DNA from: Prevotellaceae bacterium KH2P17
Lineage (GTDB): Bacteria; Bacteroidota; Bacteroidia; Bacteroidales; Bacteroidaceae
Assembly (NCBI GenBank): GCA_900199655.1
Contig: FZRE01000010.1
Coordinates: forward strand, 44,721-108,720
Direction: 5' to 3'
Length of the DNA stretch: 64,000 bases
Shown here piece by piece: positions 34,480 through 43,187 of this stretch. The notes below the pieces were generated by a model. That model was given only the letters and a program-made list of their open reading frames with translations. It made no database searches and was not told the DNA's origin. Every line of letters starts with the position of its first letter. Positions within the stretch are counted from its first letter, which is position 1. Both the position numbers and the translations under genes were made by a program.

Positions 34480-37400
34480 ATGCCGGAAAGTGAAAACCCG
34501 CAGATGCCTGAAAGAAAGGTTTCTGTCAGGATGGAATATACCCCGTCCGTGAACTATGCCATGTCGCTCAATGGCGTGAGATACTTTGACTATTGTAATG
34601 TGACCAACGAAGAGGCTGCAGACTGGGCAAACGTGCACCTGAAACTGAGCGGCGAGTACGTTGAAACATCGGAGGTGGCGCTCGATACGGTGCCGGCAGG
34701 GCAGACCGTGCAGGTACGCGAGCTCGAGATAAAGCCCGATGCCGACAAGCTCTCGCAGCTTACGGAGGCGCTGCAGACCAAGCTGCACCTCGACATCACG
34801 ATGAAGGAGGGCGACGGGGAGACGCTGCTGTGGCAGGCCGACTACGACTTGCGCCTGCTGGCTTTCGACGAGTGGCCGGGCATAGACATCCTGCCGGAGA
34901 TGCTGGCAGCCTTCGTTACGCCCAACGACCCGGCCGTGGCACGGGTAAACGTGGCGGCAGCGGCGTTCCTGGAGAAACTCACCGGCAGCAGTGCCCTGGA
35001 CGAATACCAGACCCGAGACCCCAACCGCGTAAGGGCGATGGTGGCTGCCATCTTCGAAGCCTTGCGCAGTGAGAAGATAGTGTACTGCGCTCCGCCGGCC
35101 TCGTTCGAGCGGAGCGGCCAGCGCATCCGCCTGGTCGAAAAGGTGCTGACGGAGAAGTTGGGCACCTGCCTGGACACCACGCTGCTGTTTGCCTCGTGCC
35201 TGGAGGCAGCCGGCATACACCCGCTGGTGGTGCTGATGAACGGCCACGCCTTTGTGGGCGCATGGCTGGTGGACAGCCGCTACTCGCAGATGACGGGCGA
35301 CGACAGCTCCTTCCTGCTCAAGGCCAGTGCCGACGGCATCAACGAAATCGTGCTCGTGGAGACAACGGACATCACGGCTTCGGGCGACGTTACCTTCGAG
35401 CAGGCCGCCAGCCACGCCGAGAATAAGCTGCGCGGAGCCGAGACCGACTTCCGTCTCTTTATAGACGTGGCCCGCTGCAGGCTCAACGGCGTGCGCCCGC
35501 TGCCTGCACGGGTAGACGGAAAATGGCAGACCGCGGGCGTTGCCCATACCAACGTAACGCGCGAGGTGGCCGAACGCGAAACCATCAACGTTGACATGAA
35601 CGTAGATGAGAGCAAGCTCACGCGCCAGCAGATATGGGAACGCAAGCTGCTGGACTTCTCGCTGCGCAACAATCTTATCAACATCCGCGTGGGCAGGCGC
35701 ATCATTCCCTTCGTCTCTTACAATATCGACCGGCTGGAAGACAGGCTCCAGGCAGGCGAAGACTACCAGCTTTTGCCCACGCCGGTGAAGAAGGTGGAGC
35801 CGGGCGAATTTGGCATTTACGACTCTTCGCTCTACCGGGCGGAGATGGAGCAGCTGGTTACCGACGGGCTGGAACACCGGCAGCTGATTTCATACCTGAC
35901 GGAAGAAGAACTCAAGGCGGCCGAAACGGGCATCTTCCGCGCTTCGCGTACAGCCATCGAGGAGAATGGTGCCAACTCGCTGTTCCTGGTGCTCGGGCTC
36001 ATGAAGTGGTTCGAGACGGAGAAGAGCGTGCGGCCCCGCTATGCGCCGATACTGCTGCTGCCGGTCGATATTATCCGCAAGGGCTCCAACAACTACGTGC
36101 TCCGCACGCGCGACGAGGATATCATCCTCAACACCACTCTGGTGGAAATGCTCAAGCAACAGTTCGACATTCACCTCTCGGGGCTGGACCCGCTGCCGAC
36201 TGATGACAGTGGGGCAGACGTGAAGAAGGTGTTTGCCACCGTGCGCACCCATCTCAAGGACCATAAAGGATGGGACGTGCTGGAGGAGTCGATGCTGGGT
36301 TTATTCTCGTTCAACAAGTTCGTCATGTGGAACGACATACACAACAACGCCGACAAGATGCGCCAGAATCCCATCATCAACTCGCTCATTGAGAAGCGCA
36401 TTACGTGGCAGGACCAGACGCTGAACATAGACTCCCGCGACATTGACAAGAACGTGGAACCGGGCGAATTCGCCATTCCCATGGACGTGGACTCATCGCA
36501 GATGGAGGCCGTCATTGAGTCGGGAGAGGGCAAGAGCTTTATTCTCTACGGCCCGCCGGGAACGGGCAAGAGCCAAACCATTACCAACATGATAGCCAAT
36601 GCGCTGTTTCACGACAAGCGGGTGCTGTTTGTTGCCGAGAAGATGGCTGCCCTCTCGGTGGTACAGAAGCGGCTTACAAAGATTGGCGTAGAGCCTTTCT
36701 GTCTGGAGATGCACTCCAACAAGGCCACCAAGACGCACTTGCTCGACCAGCTCGACATGGCCCTCAACGTGACGCACATCAAGACTCCGGAGGAGTTCGG
36801 GAGTGCTTCAAAGAGCCTCTACGACCAACGGCAGAAGCTCATCGGCTACATGGAGGCCCTGCACAGGCAGCATGGCAGCGGACTGTCGCTGTACGACTGC
36901 ATTACCAGATACATCGCCATCGACGGCGATGAGGTAAAAGTGGATGCCGCGCAGCTGGACAAGTTCAACGATGCCTACGTGCAGCAGGTGGCCGAGGAGG
37001 TTGAAGGACTGGACACGGTGTTCCGGATTACCGGCCACCCGGCTACGCATCCGCTGCGCGGACTCAACGTGAAGGACGTGTCGGTTGAGGCACAGGGCAA
37101 GATGCCCGCCTTGCTGCAGGCCGTTAAGGCGGCGCTGTTGCCGGCCTCGCAGGCCGTAAGCCGGTTTGCCGCAGCCTACGGTCAGGCCGACGAACAGACC
37201 ACGGTGCAGGCGCTGCGCATCATCGACCAGATAGCACGGTGGCGCGAGGTAATAGCCTTGCAGGCTGCCGCCGACAAGCAGCACAAGGAGATAGCATCCG
37301 TTTATACGGACAAGATATTCGGACGCAATGCCGCCCAGATGGAGACAGCATGGCAGGAGGTGAAGGCCAAGTGGTTCCTGCCCAGGTTCTTTGCCAAGCG

Positions 37401-40056
37401 CAACTTCGTGGCTGACCTGAAGCAGTTTAATCCTTACATGAAGGCTGCGCAGGTGGACGGACTTATCTCCAGCCTGAAGAACGACGAACAGCAGCACGCC
37501 GCAGTGACCGAAAAAGCCCGGCAGCTGGCCGCCGAGGTGGGTGTTTCGGCCAGTCAGATACTGGCTGCCAACGATGCAGAGCAGGCCACGCTGCAGCAGA
37601 TTTCAACCGCTGCCGCCACGCTGCAGCAGGCACTGAACAAAGCTGCGCCGGTGTTCGACTTCGATACCGCCGACCTTGCTGCTATCGGCAAGACCATTGA
37701 ATCGGCAACGGCCAACTTGGATAAGGTGCGCGACTGGTCGCAGTGGTGTACCCGCAAGACGCAGCTGATGCAGCAACACGCCGGCCCGGCGGTTGACTAC
37801 ATCATCGAGAACAACGCCTCTGGACATGAAGCATCGCTTGCTGTACGCAAGGGAGTTTACCACCAGCTGGCCCTGAAATGTATTGATGCGGAACCTTCGT
37901 TGCAGCTTTTCAACGGTTTGCTCTTCGAAGATCAAATCAAGAAATACCGCGAGCTGGCAGCCAACTTCCAAACGTTGACCAAGAAGATGCTGTACTATCA
38001 CCTGGCATCTCGCATCCCCTCGCTCACCATCGAGGCCGCAAACACCTCCGAGGTGGGCATCCTCAAGCGCTACATAGCCAGCAAGGGCCGCGGCGCAACG
38101 ATACGGAAGATAATCGACCAGATACCTACGCTGCTGCCGAAGCTGTGCCCCTGCGTGCTCATGTCGCCCCTCTCGGTGGCTCAATACATCGACTTAGCCC
38201 AGCAGGACAAGTTCGACCTCGTGGTCTTTGATGAGGCTTCGCAGATGCCGACATCAGAAGCTGTGGGCGCCATAGCCCGGGGCAAGAACCTGATAGTTGT
38301 GGGCGACCCGAAGCAGATGCCGCCCACGAGCTTCTTCTCGACCACGCAGGTGGATGAGGAAGAGGCCGAGAACGACGACATGGAGAGCATTCTCGACGAC
38401 TGCATCACGCTCTCCTTCCCCTCGCGTTACCTCACCTGGCACTACCGTTCCAAGCATGAGAGCCTGATAGCTTTCAGCAATCAGGAGTACTACGACGGCA
38501 AGCTGTTCACCTTCCCGTCGGTAGACGACCGCGTGTCGAAGGTCACCCTGCGCCATGTTGACGGCACTTACGACTACGGCCGCACCCGAAGCAACCGCCA
38601 GGAGGCCGAAGCCATTACCGAGGAAGTTATCCGCCGGCTCCGCTTACCCGACGACCAGCAGCACTCCATCGGCATCGTGGCCTTCTCGAAGGTGCAGATG
38701 AACCTCATCGAAGACGTGCTCACGGAGGAGCTGGCCAAGCATCCGGAACTGGAAAGCAAGGCCTACGACGTCGAGGAACCTATCTTTATCAAGAACCTGG
38801 AGAACGTACAGGGCGACGAACGCGACATCATCCTCTTCTCCGTAGGCTACGGACCGGACAAGAGCGGCAAGGTTTCAATGAACTTCGGACCGCTGAACAA
38901 CGCGGGCGGAGAGCGCCGGCTGAACGTGGCCGTGTCGCGTGCACGCTACGAGATGGTGGTGTTCTCGACACTGGAACCCGAACAGATAGACTTGCGCCGC
39001 ACCAAGGCAAAGGGCGTGGAGGGGCTGAAGAACTTCCTGGAGTTTGCCGAACGGGGACGCCTCTCCGTCAACCCGATGCAGGCAAAGCCCAATGAAGAGA
39101 GCGACCTGATAAACGACCTGGCCGTTGAACTGGGCAAGCAAGGCTACGAGGTCGACAAGCTGGTGGGCCGTTCGCAGTTCAAGATTGACCTTGCCGTTAT
39201 CGACCCGCACAACAAGGACACCTATATTATGGGCATACTGACCGATGGCAAGCACTATTATGAGACCAAGACGGAGCGCGACCGCGAGATTTGTCAGCCC
39301 AATGTGCTGCGTATGCTCAACTGGAACGTGATGAAGGTGTGGTCTGTAGACTGGTTTGAGAACCGGCAGGCCGTGGTAGAACGCATCGTAAAAGCACTGA
39401 AGGACATCCAGGAAGGCAAGCCTGCAGGCGAGCAGCCGATACCCAAGTCGGCCGCATTCTCTGTGGAGCAGGAACCCGTGGAGATAGCTGTCAACGAGCA
39501 TCAGCAGGACTATGTCGTTGCCGACGACCCCAAGATAACGCGGCAGGGCGACATGGATTACGTGCTCACCCAGGGCCGCAACGTGGCTACTGAGCTGCGC
39601 CACATCGTCGAAGTGGAACAACCCGTTACGGCGGGTTACCTTGCCAAGCGCATTGTCAAGATATGGGGGCTCACTCGGGTGACGCCTCGACTGCAGACAT
39701 TCGTGAGCCGACAGCTCGATACCTTTGCCTACCGAGACCTCACTACCGACCTTGAGAACCCCTGCTTCTGGCTTTCGCCCGAGGCGGCAAACGGCTACGA
39801 CAAGTACAGAGTTAACTCCGGACGCGACATTACGGATATTCCGCTCATCGAACTCATGAACGCCATGCACTATGCAGTGGAGCAGCAGATTTCCGTTTCG
39901 GCCGAAGACTTGAAGCGACAGGTGGCTCAGCTGCTTGGCTTTGCACGCAAGGGAGCCAAGATAGGCGAAGCGGCGGACAAGGCGCTGCAGAACTTGCTGG
40001 ACGCCGGAACGCTCCGGGAGGCTGACGGAATGGTGTCGCTCGTACCGCAGCAGTAA
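34480..40056 (+). CDS. giant DUF4011-type SF1 helicase with transglutaminase-like and PD-(D/E)XK-like domains
   Basis: The 1,858-residue protein has no signal peptide. The order seen is as follows. A beta-rich N-terminal region covers about 1-110. A transglutaminase-like signature (GTCLDTTLLFASCLEAAG with C230, then GHAFVGAWLVDS with H256 and D265) comes next. The DUF4011 segment has RQQIWERKLLDFSLRNNLINIR at about residues 383-404. The split SF1 helicase has Walker A GPPGTGKS (691-698), a coiled insertion to about 1200, Walker B VVFDEASQMP (D1252, E1253), VVGDPKQMPPTSFF, LTWHYRSKHESLI, VQGDERDIILFSVGYGP and NVAVSRARYEMVV. A nuclease-like domain covers about 1545-1640 (FKIDLAVID, then ILTDGK, so D1570, D1589, K1591). 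A C-terminal DUF3320-type helical region closes the protein. Such helicase-nuclease proteins are suspected in DNA repair or defence; the role here is not shown. It stands alone with its own promoter. Confidence 0.85.
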   Translation: MPESENPQMPERKVSVRMEYTPSVNYAMSLNGVRYFDYCNVTNEEAADWANVHLKLSGEYVETSEVALDTVPAGQTVQVRELEIKPDADKLSQLTEALQTKLHLDITMKEGDGETLLWQADYDLRLLAFDEWPGIDILPEMLAAFVTPNDPAVARVNVAAAAFLEKLTGSSALDEYQTRDPNRVRAMVAAIFEALRSEKIVYCAPPASFERSGQRIRLVEKVLTEKLGTCLDTTLLFASCLEAAGIHPLVVLMNGHAFVGAWLVDSRYSQMTGDDSSFLLKASADGINEIVLVETTDITASGDVTFEQAASHAENKLRGAETDFRLFIDVARCRLNGVRPLPARVDGKWQTAGVAHTNVTREVAERETINVDMNVDESKLTRQQIWERKLLDFSLRNNLINIRVGRRIIPFVSYNIDRLEDRLQAGEDYQLLPTPVKKVEPGEFGIYDSSLYRAEMEQLVTDGLEHRQLISYLTEEELKAAETGIFRASRTAIEENGANSLFLVLGLMKWFETEKSVRPRYAPILLLPVDIIRKGSNNYVLRTRDEDIILNTTLVEMLKQQFDIHLSGLDPLPTDDSGADVKKVFATVRTHLKDHKGWDVLEESMLGLFSFNKFVMWNDIHNNADKMRQNPIINSLIEKRITWQDQTLNIDSRDIDKNVEPGEFAIPMDVDSSQMEAVIESGEGKSFILYGPPGTGKSQTITNMIANALFHDKRVLFVAEKMAALSVVQKRLTKIGVEPFCLEMHSNKATKTHLLDQLDMALNVTHIKTPEEFGSASKSLYDQRQKLIGYMEALHRQHGSGLSLYDCITRYIAIDGDEVKVDAAQLDKFNDAYVQQVAEEVEGLDTVFRITGHPATHPLRGLNVKDVSVEAQGKMPALLQAVKAALLPASQAVSRFAAAYGQADEQTTVQALRIIDQIARWREVIALQAAADKQHKEIASVYTDKIFGRNAAQMETAWQEVKAKWFLPRFFAKRNFVADLKQFNPYMKAAQVDGLISSLKNDEQQHAAVTEKARQLAAEVGVSASQILAANDAEQATLQQISTAAATLQQALNKAAPVFDFDTADLAAIGKTIESATANLDKVRDWSQWCTRKTQLMQQHAGPAVDYIIENNASGHEASLAVRKGVYHQLALKCIDAEPSLQLFNGLLFEDQIKKYRELAANFQTLTKKMLYYHLASRIPSLTIEAANTSEVGILKRYIASKGRGATIRKIIDQIPTLLPKLCPCVLMSPLSVAQYIDLAQQDKFDLVVFDEASQMPTSEAVGAIARGKNLIVVGDPKQMPPTSFFSTTQVDEEEAENDDMESILDDCITLSFPSRYLTWHYRSKHESLIAFSNQEYYDGKLFTFPSVDDRVSKVTLRHVDGTYDYGRTRSNRQEAEAITEEVIRRLRLPDDQQHSIGIVAFSKVQMNLIEDVLTEELAKHPELESKAYDVEEPIFIKNLENVQGDERDIILFSVGYGPDKSGKVSMNFGPLNNAGGERRLNVAVSRARYEMVVFSTLEPEQIDLRRTKAKGVEGLKNFLEFAERGRLSVNPMQAKPNEESDLINDLAVELGKQGYEVDKLVGRSQFKIDLAVIDPHNKDTYIMGILTDGKHYYETKTERDREICQPNVLRMLNWNVMKVWSVDWFENRQAVVERIVKALKDIQEGKPAGEQPIPKSAAFSVEQEPVEIAVNEHQQDYVVADDPKITRQGDMDYVLTQGRNVATELRHIVEVEQPVTAGYLAKRIVKIWGLTRVTPRLQTFVSRQLDTFAYRDLTTDLENPCFWLSPEAANGYDKYRVNSGRDITDIPLIELMNAMHYAVEQQISVSAEDLKRQVAQLLGFARKGAKIGEAADKALQNLLDAGTLREADGMVSLVPQQ

Positions 40057-40151
40057 GGTCGAAGGCCCGCCGACCCGTTGCAACCGCGGTTATGAAAGCA
40101 CCGCTTGGTGTAGCAACAGGTGTGCTGTGGCGGTGCAGAACCGTGGAGTGG

Positions 40152-40223
40152 GCAACTTTTGACAGGTGTCGAACCATCGTGTGACAGGTGTCGAACAATC
40201 GTGCGACACCTGTCGAAAGTTCC
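40152..40223. repeat. repeat family C, hairpin (copy 2)
   Basis: Related to 23536-23607: both share the ending CAATCGTGCGACAC-TGTCGAAAGTTCCCGAA and the opening ACTTT-GACA-GTGTCG. The left arm has diverged, so the stem is imperfect. Confidence 0.8.
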
Positions 40224-40355
40224 CGAAACATAGCTTCAAGACTTTTCCCGGGTATTTACAGTACCCTCGGGGCAGTGTTGCTGCTGTTCCCCTGCATCGG
40301 TTAAATGTGTACAAATATCCGCCATTGATACGGCGGATATTTGTTTTTTTATGTC

Positions 40356-40364
40356 TACCTTTGC
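40356..40364 (+). promoter_or_regulatory. promoter -7 box of the metallophosphoesterase gene
   Basis: TACCTTTGC ends 3 nt before the ATG at 40368, which therefore decides the start. As with dnaG, almost no leader is expected. Confidence 0.65.
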
Positions 40365-40367
40365 AGC

Positions 40368-41471
40368 ATGAAACTTTGGGCTGTTATATTTTTCCTGCTT
40401 CCCGTTGTGGGAATAGGCTATTCGTTTTACCGTACCTGGCACCTGTTGCCCCTGTCCGTACCTTTCAAGATTGGCGTGCTGGTCGTGCTGGCGATGTGTA
40501 TCTTCCTGTTCTTTGCCAACTTTGTGGTGTGGGACATCAACAAACTGCCCATGCCCCTGGCCACTGCAGCCTACGAGGTGGGCAACTCCAGTCTCTTCAT
40601 CCTGCTCTACGTGGTCATGCTCTACGTGCTGCTCGACCTCCTTCGGCTGCTGCACGTGGTGCCCGCCTCGTTCATGGAGCACAGCTGGCAGGGCACGCTC
40701 ACAGTGCTGGCGGTAACGGCGGGGCTCTTCGTTTACGGCTATTTACACTATATAAATAAGGTGAGACAACCTCTGGAACTGAAGACGCAGAAGCTGAAAG
40801 CCACCGACCGGCCGCTGAAGATAGTCATGCTGACCGACCTGCACATAGGCTACCACAACCGGGCAGATGAACTGGAGCGGTGGGTGAGGCTTGTCAATGC
40901 CGAGCAACCCGACCTTGTGCTCATTGGCGGCGACATCATCGACGGCCACATGAGGCCGCTGCGCGAGCAGCACATGGTGCAGCCGTTCCGCCGCATTGCG
41001 GCCCCCGTGGTGGCTTGTCTGGGCAATCACGAGTATTATTCGGGCTGTCCGGAGGCGCTGGAATTCTACCGCGAGGCCGGCATCACGCTGCTGCGCGACT
41101 CGGCGGTGACGGTTAAGGGCGTCAACATCGTGGGCCGCGACGACCGCACCAACCCGCGGCGAAAGAGCATCAGCGAGCTTACGGCCGGTTTGGACCGGTC
41201 GCTTTACACCATATTACTCGACCACCAGCCTTATCACCTGGAAGAGGCAGAGCGCGCAGGTATCGACTTCCAGCTGAGCGGACACACGCACTACGGCCAG
41301 CTGTGGCCCATATCGTGGATTGAAGATGCCATCTACGAGGACGCCTACGGCCCGCTGCAGAAGGGCGGAACGCAGTATTACGTAACCAGCGGCATAGGCA
41401 TCTGGGGCGGCAAGTTCCGTATCGGAACCCGCTCGGAATATGTGGTGGCCGAACTCAAGGGAACCCGATGA
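40368..41471 (+). CDS. membrane-bound metallophosphoesterase (YkuE/YaeI-like)
   Basis: A 367-residue protein with four hydrophobic helices (about 3-20, 33-55, 75-96, 109-126) and a cytosolic or periplasmic calcineurin-like domain. The metal-binding motifs are LTDLHIGYH (D157, H159), IGGDIIDG (D189), LGNHEYY (N220, H221), LLDHQPYH and SGHTHYGQLWP. The branch is the one with YkuE and YaeI; the substrate is unknown (some members act on lipid or UDP-sugar phosphates). Its last four bases overlap the start of the SprT-like gene (ATGA), so the two are translationally coupled. Confidence 0.88.
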   Translation: MKLWAVIFFLLPVVGIGYSFYRTWHLLPLSVPFKIGVLVVLAMCIFLFFANFVVWDINKLPMPLATAAYEVGNSSLFILLYVVMLYVLLDLLRLLHVVPASFMEHSWQGTLTVLAVTAGLFVYGYLHYINKVRQPLELKTQKLKATDRPLKIVMLTDLHIGYHNRADELERWVRLVNAEQPDLVLIGGDIIDGHMRPLREQHMVQPFRRIAAPVVACLGNHEYYSGCPEALEFYREAGITLLRDSAVTVKGVNIVGRDDRTNPRRKSISELTAGLDRSLYTILLDHQPYHLEEAERAGIDFQLSGHTHYGQLWPISWIEDAIYEDAYGPLQKGGTQYYVTSGIGIWGGKFRIGTRSEYVVAELKGTR

Positions 41472-42124
41472 AACCCGATTTGGAACAGATTGCCGGCTGG
41501 TTCGACACCTTTAACCGCGATTACTTTGGCGGCGGACTGCCCCGCCCGCGGTTTGCGCTGTCACGGTCGCGTACCCGGCTGGGGTCCATGTCGTGCAAGA
41601 AGCAGCTGCGCGGAGGCCGACTGCAGTGCACGGACTATACCATCCGCCTGACTACCTACTACGACCAGACCGAACGGCAGCTGCAAACCATCCTGCTGCA
41701 CGAGATGATACACCTCTCCATCGCCCACACCGGGCTGCGCGACACGTCGCCTCACGGCGTGATATTCCGCGGCATGATGGATGCCCTGAACCGCAAGTAC
41801 GGCTGGCAACTGTCCGTTTCAACGCCCATGAAGGGCGTATCCCGCACCGCCGCCACTGCCCGCGGCAAAACCTACTTGGTGCTGGCGCTCGAGACTGCAG
41901 ACAGCAAGTGCTACCTCTCCGTGGTCAACCCACGCTGGGCCCGCACGCTCAACGCCCGCCTGCCGAGGGTCTCCGCCATCAGAAAATACGGCTGGTTCCA
42001 CTCTCGTAACGATTTTTTCAGTAATTTTCCGGCCGTGAGGAGCCTGCGCGGAAGAGAGGTTCCAAGAGCGTTTCTCATGCAGATGCTTCCGCAAATGCAG
42101 GCTGCCGATTCTTCTACTTGGTAG
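41468..42124 (+). CDS. SprT-like zinc metalloprotease domain protein
   Basis: A 218-residue protein. The SprT-like fold is shown by the N-terminal LEQIAGWFDTFNRDYFGGGLPRPRF and the zinc-binding HEMIH (H78, E79, H82; third ligand probably H92 or H96 downstream). FRGMMDALNRKYGW follows. The family includes the DNA-protein-crosslink protease Spartan and bacterial SprT. The C-terminal half (KTYLVLALETADSKCYLSVV and after) lacks the zinc ribbon often found there. It overlaps the metallophosphoesterase stop and is the last core gene before the accessory island. The substrate is unknown. Confidence 0.85.
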   Translation: MKPDLEQIAGWFDTFNRDYFGGGLPRPRFALSRSRTRLGSMSCKKQLRGGRLQCTDYTIRLTTYYDQTERQLQTILLHEMIHLSIAHTGLRDTSPHGVIFRGMMDALNRKYGWQLSVSTPMKGVSRTAATARGKTYLVLALETADSKCYLSVVNPRWARTLNARLPRVSAIRKYGWFHSRNDFFSNFPAVRSLRGREVPRAFLMQMLPQMQAADSSTW

Positions 42125-42389
42125 GGTATATGGGGTGCGGAACGTAGGCTGTGCCCTTGGCAGCTGCCCCATAAAAACAAAAGAGTGCAAGCGCTGCCGT
42201 CCCGACAACCCTTGCACGAAATCAAATTTACGCGTGCAGGCCGATGCCTCACGGCAAGACCATGCCCTCAACTCTATGAAAGAGTTACTTAAAAATGAAA
42301 AGTTTTATTTGTGAATATTCCGTCCGTCGACGAAAGACGATGCTCCCACAATAATCATCGAGTTAACGCGTGGAAGCTTCCTCTTGTTC

Positions 42390-42845
42390 CTATGGGGTTG
42401 GAGTCGTACCGCCACCCGGCTGGCTCTGCTTCTTCGTACTCTCCGCCAGCTTCACCTGTATGTCCTGCAGGAATTGTTTGCGATGCTTGCGGTCGGTCGC
42501 CGTCCAGTGTGCTTCCGGCTGGAAGTTGACGCGGGCGCCGACGATGTGGGCCAGCGGGTTGAAGTCTTCCCGAGTGTCAGCTGCCACGCTCTTCAGTCCG
42601 ATTTTAAAGGAACCGAAGCCGTCGAGCACCACTCGGTCGCCGTTCTTGAGATGATTGTCCATCACATTGACCAGTTCTCTCAGCACGGCATACACATCGG
42701 CCTGCTTGGCCGTGGTGTTGTCTTGTATTTCCTGACTGAGAGTTTCCAGGTCTACCTTGTCACCTGGTATGGCACGTGCATACCATTTACCATTGTTCAG
42801 GCTGTTTCTGCGATTGTCCTGATACAGTTTGTACTTTACTGACAT
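42390..42845 (-). CDS. HU-like DNA-binding protein (Bacteroidota HU-related type)
   Basis: A 151-residue protein opening with MSVKYKLYQDNRRNSLNNGKWYARAI, the N-terminal extension of the Bacteroidota HU-related family. The HU core follows (LSQEIQDNTTAKQADVYAVLRELVNVMDNHLKNGDRVVLDGFGSFKIGLKS). A DNA-arm region with VNFQPEAHW comes next, then a flexible Ser/Lys/Gly/Pro/Thr tail. Such paralogs are common next to fimbrial and mobile genes and may compact or bend DNA. It lies directly beside a 22-bp palindromic tandem array, at the edge of the accessory island. The 265 bp on its far side hold no gene; no terminator or strong promoter could be found. Confidence 0.9.
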   Translation of the reverse strand: MSVKYKLYQDNRRNSLNNGKWYARAIPGDKVDLETLSQEIQDNTTAKQADVYAVLRELVNVMDNHLKNGDRVVLDGFGSFKIGLKSVAADTREDFNPLAHIVGARVNFQPEAHWTATDRKHRKQFLQDIQVKLAESTKKQSQPGGGTTPTP

Positions 42846-42945
42846 AGATGTAAGGTTTTAAGAGTTAAACATATAGAAGTGAATTAAACAATCTCCTTGA
42901 CAGAAGGAGATGCTTTCATCATTGGCGTTCTGTAGTCTCCTGTTC

Positions 42946-43121
42946 GTAGTGAGATGGCTTCACTGTCGTAGTGAGATGGCCTCACTGTTGTAGTGAGATG
43001 GCCTCACTGTTGTAGTGAGATGGCCTCACTGTTGTAGTGAGATGGCCTCACTGTTGTAGTGAGATGGCCTCACTGTCGTAGTGAGATGGCCTCACTGTCG
43101 TAGTGAGATGGCCTCACTACA
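42946..43121. repeat. tandem array: eight 22-bp palindromic units
   Basis: Eight head-to-tail copies of a 22-bp unit, containing AGTGAG-ATGGC-CTCACT, differ only at the last bases (TGTT, TGTC, ACA) and by one T in copy 1. Degenerate relatives flank it (TAATGAGGCCATGTCCTCAT at about 43163). Every unit and every unit junction can form a hairpin. It is located between the fimbrillin stop (43188) and the HU-like gene's start (42845), both on the minus strand. It would be transcribed if the fimbrillin transcript ran on. Confidence 0.95.
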
Positions 43122-43187
43122 GCCGGGAGACATGCTCCTTGCAATGGATACATATCCTGACTGTAATGAGGCCATGTCCTCATGCGG

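Noticed and set aside
42946..43121. CRISPR array
   Set aside because: The units are contiguous with no unique spacers, and no cas gene is present. It is a plain tandem repeat.
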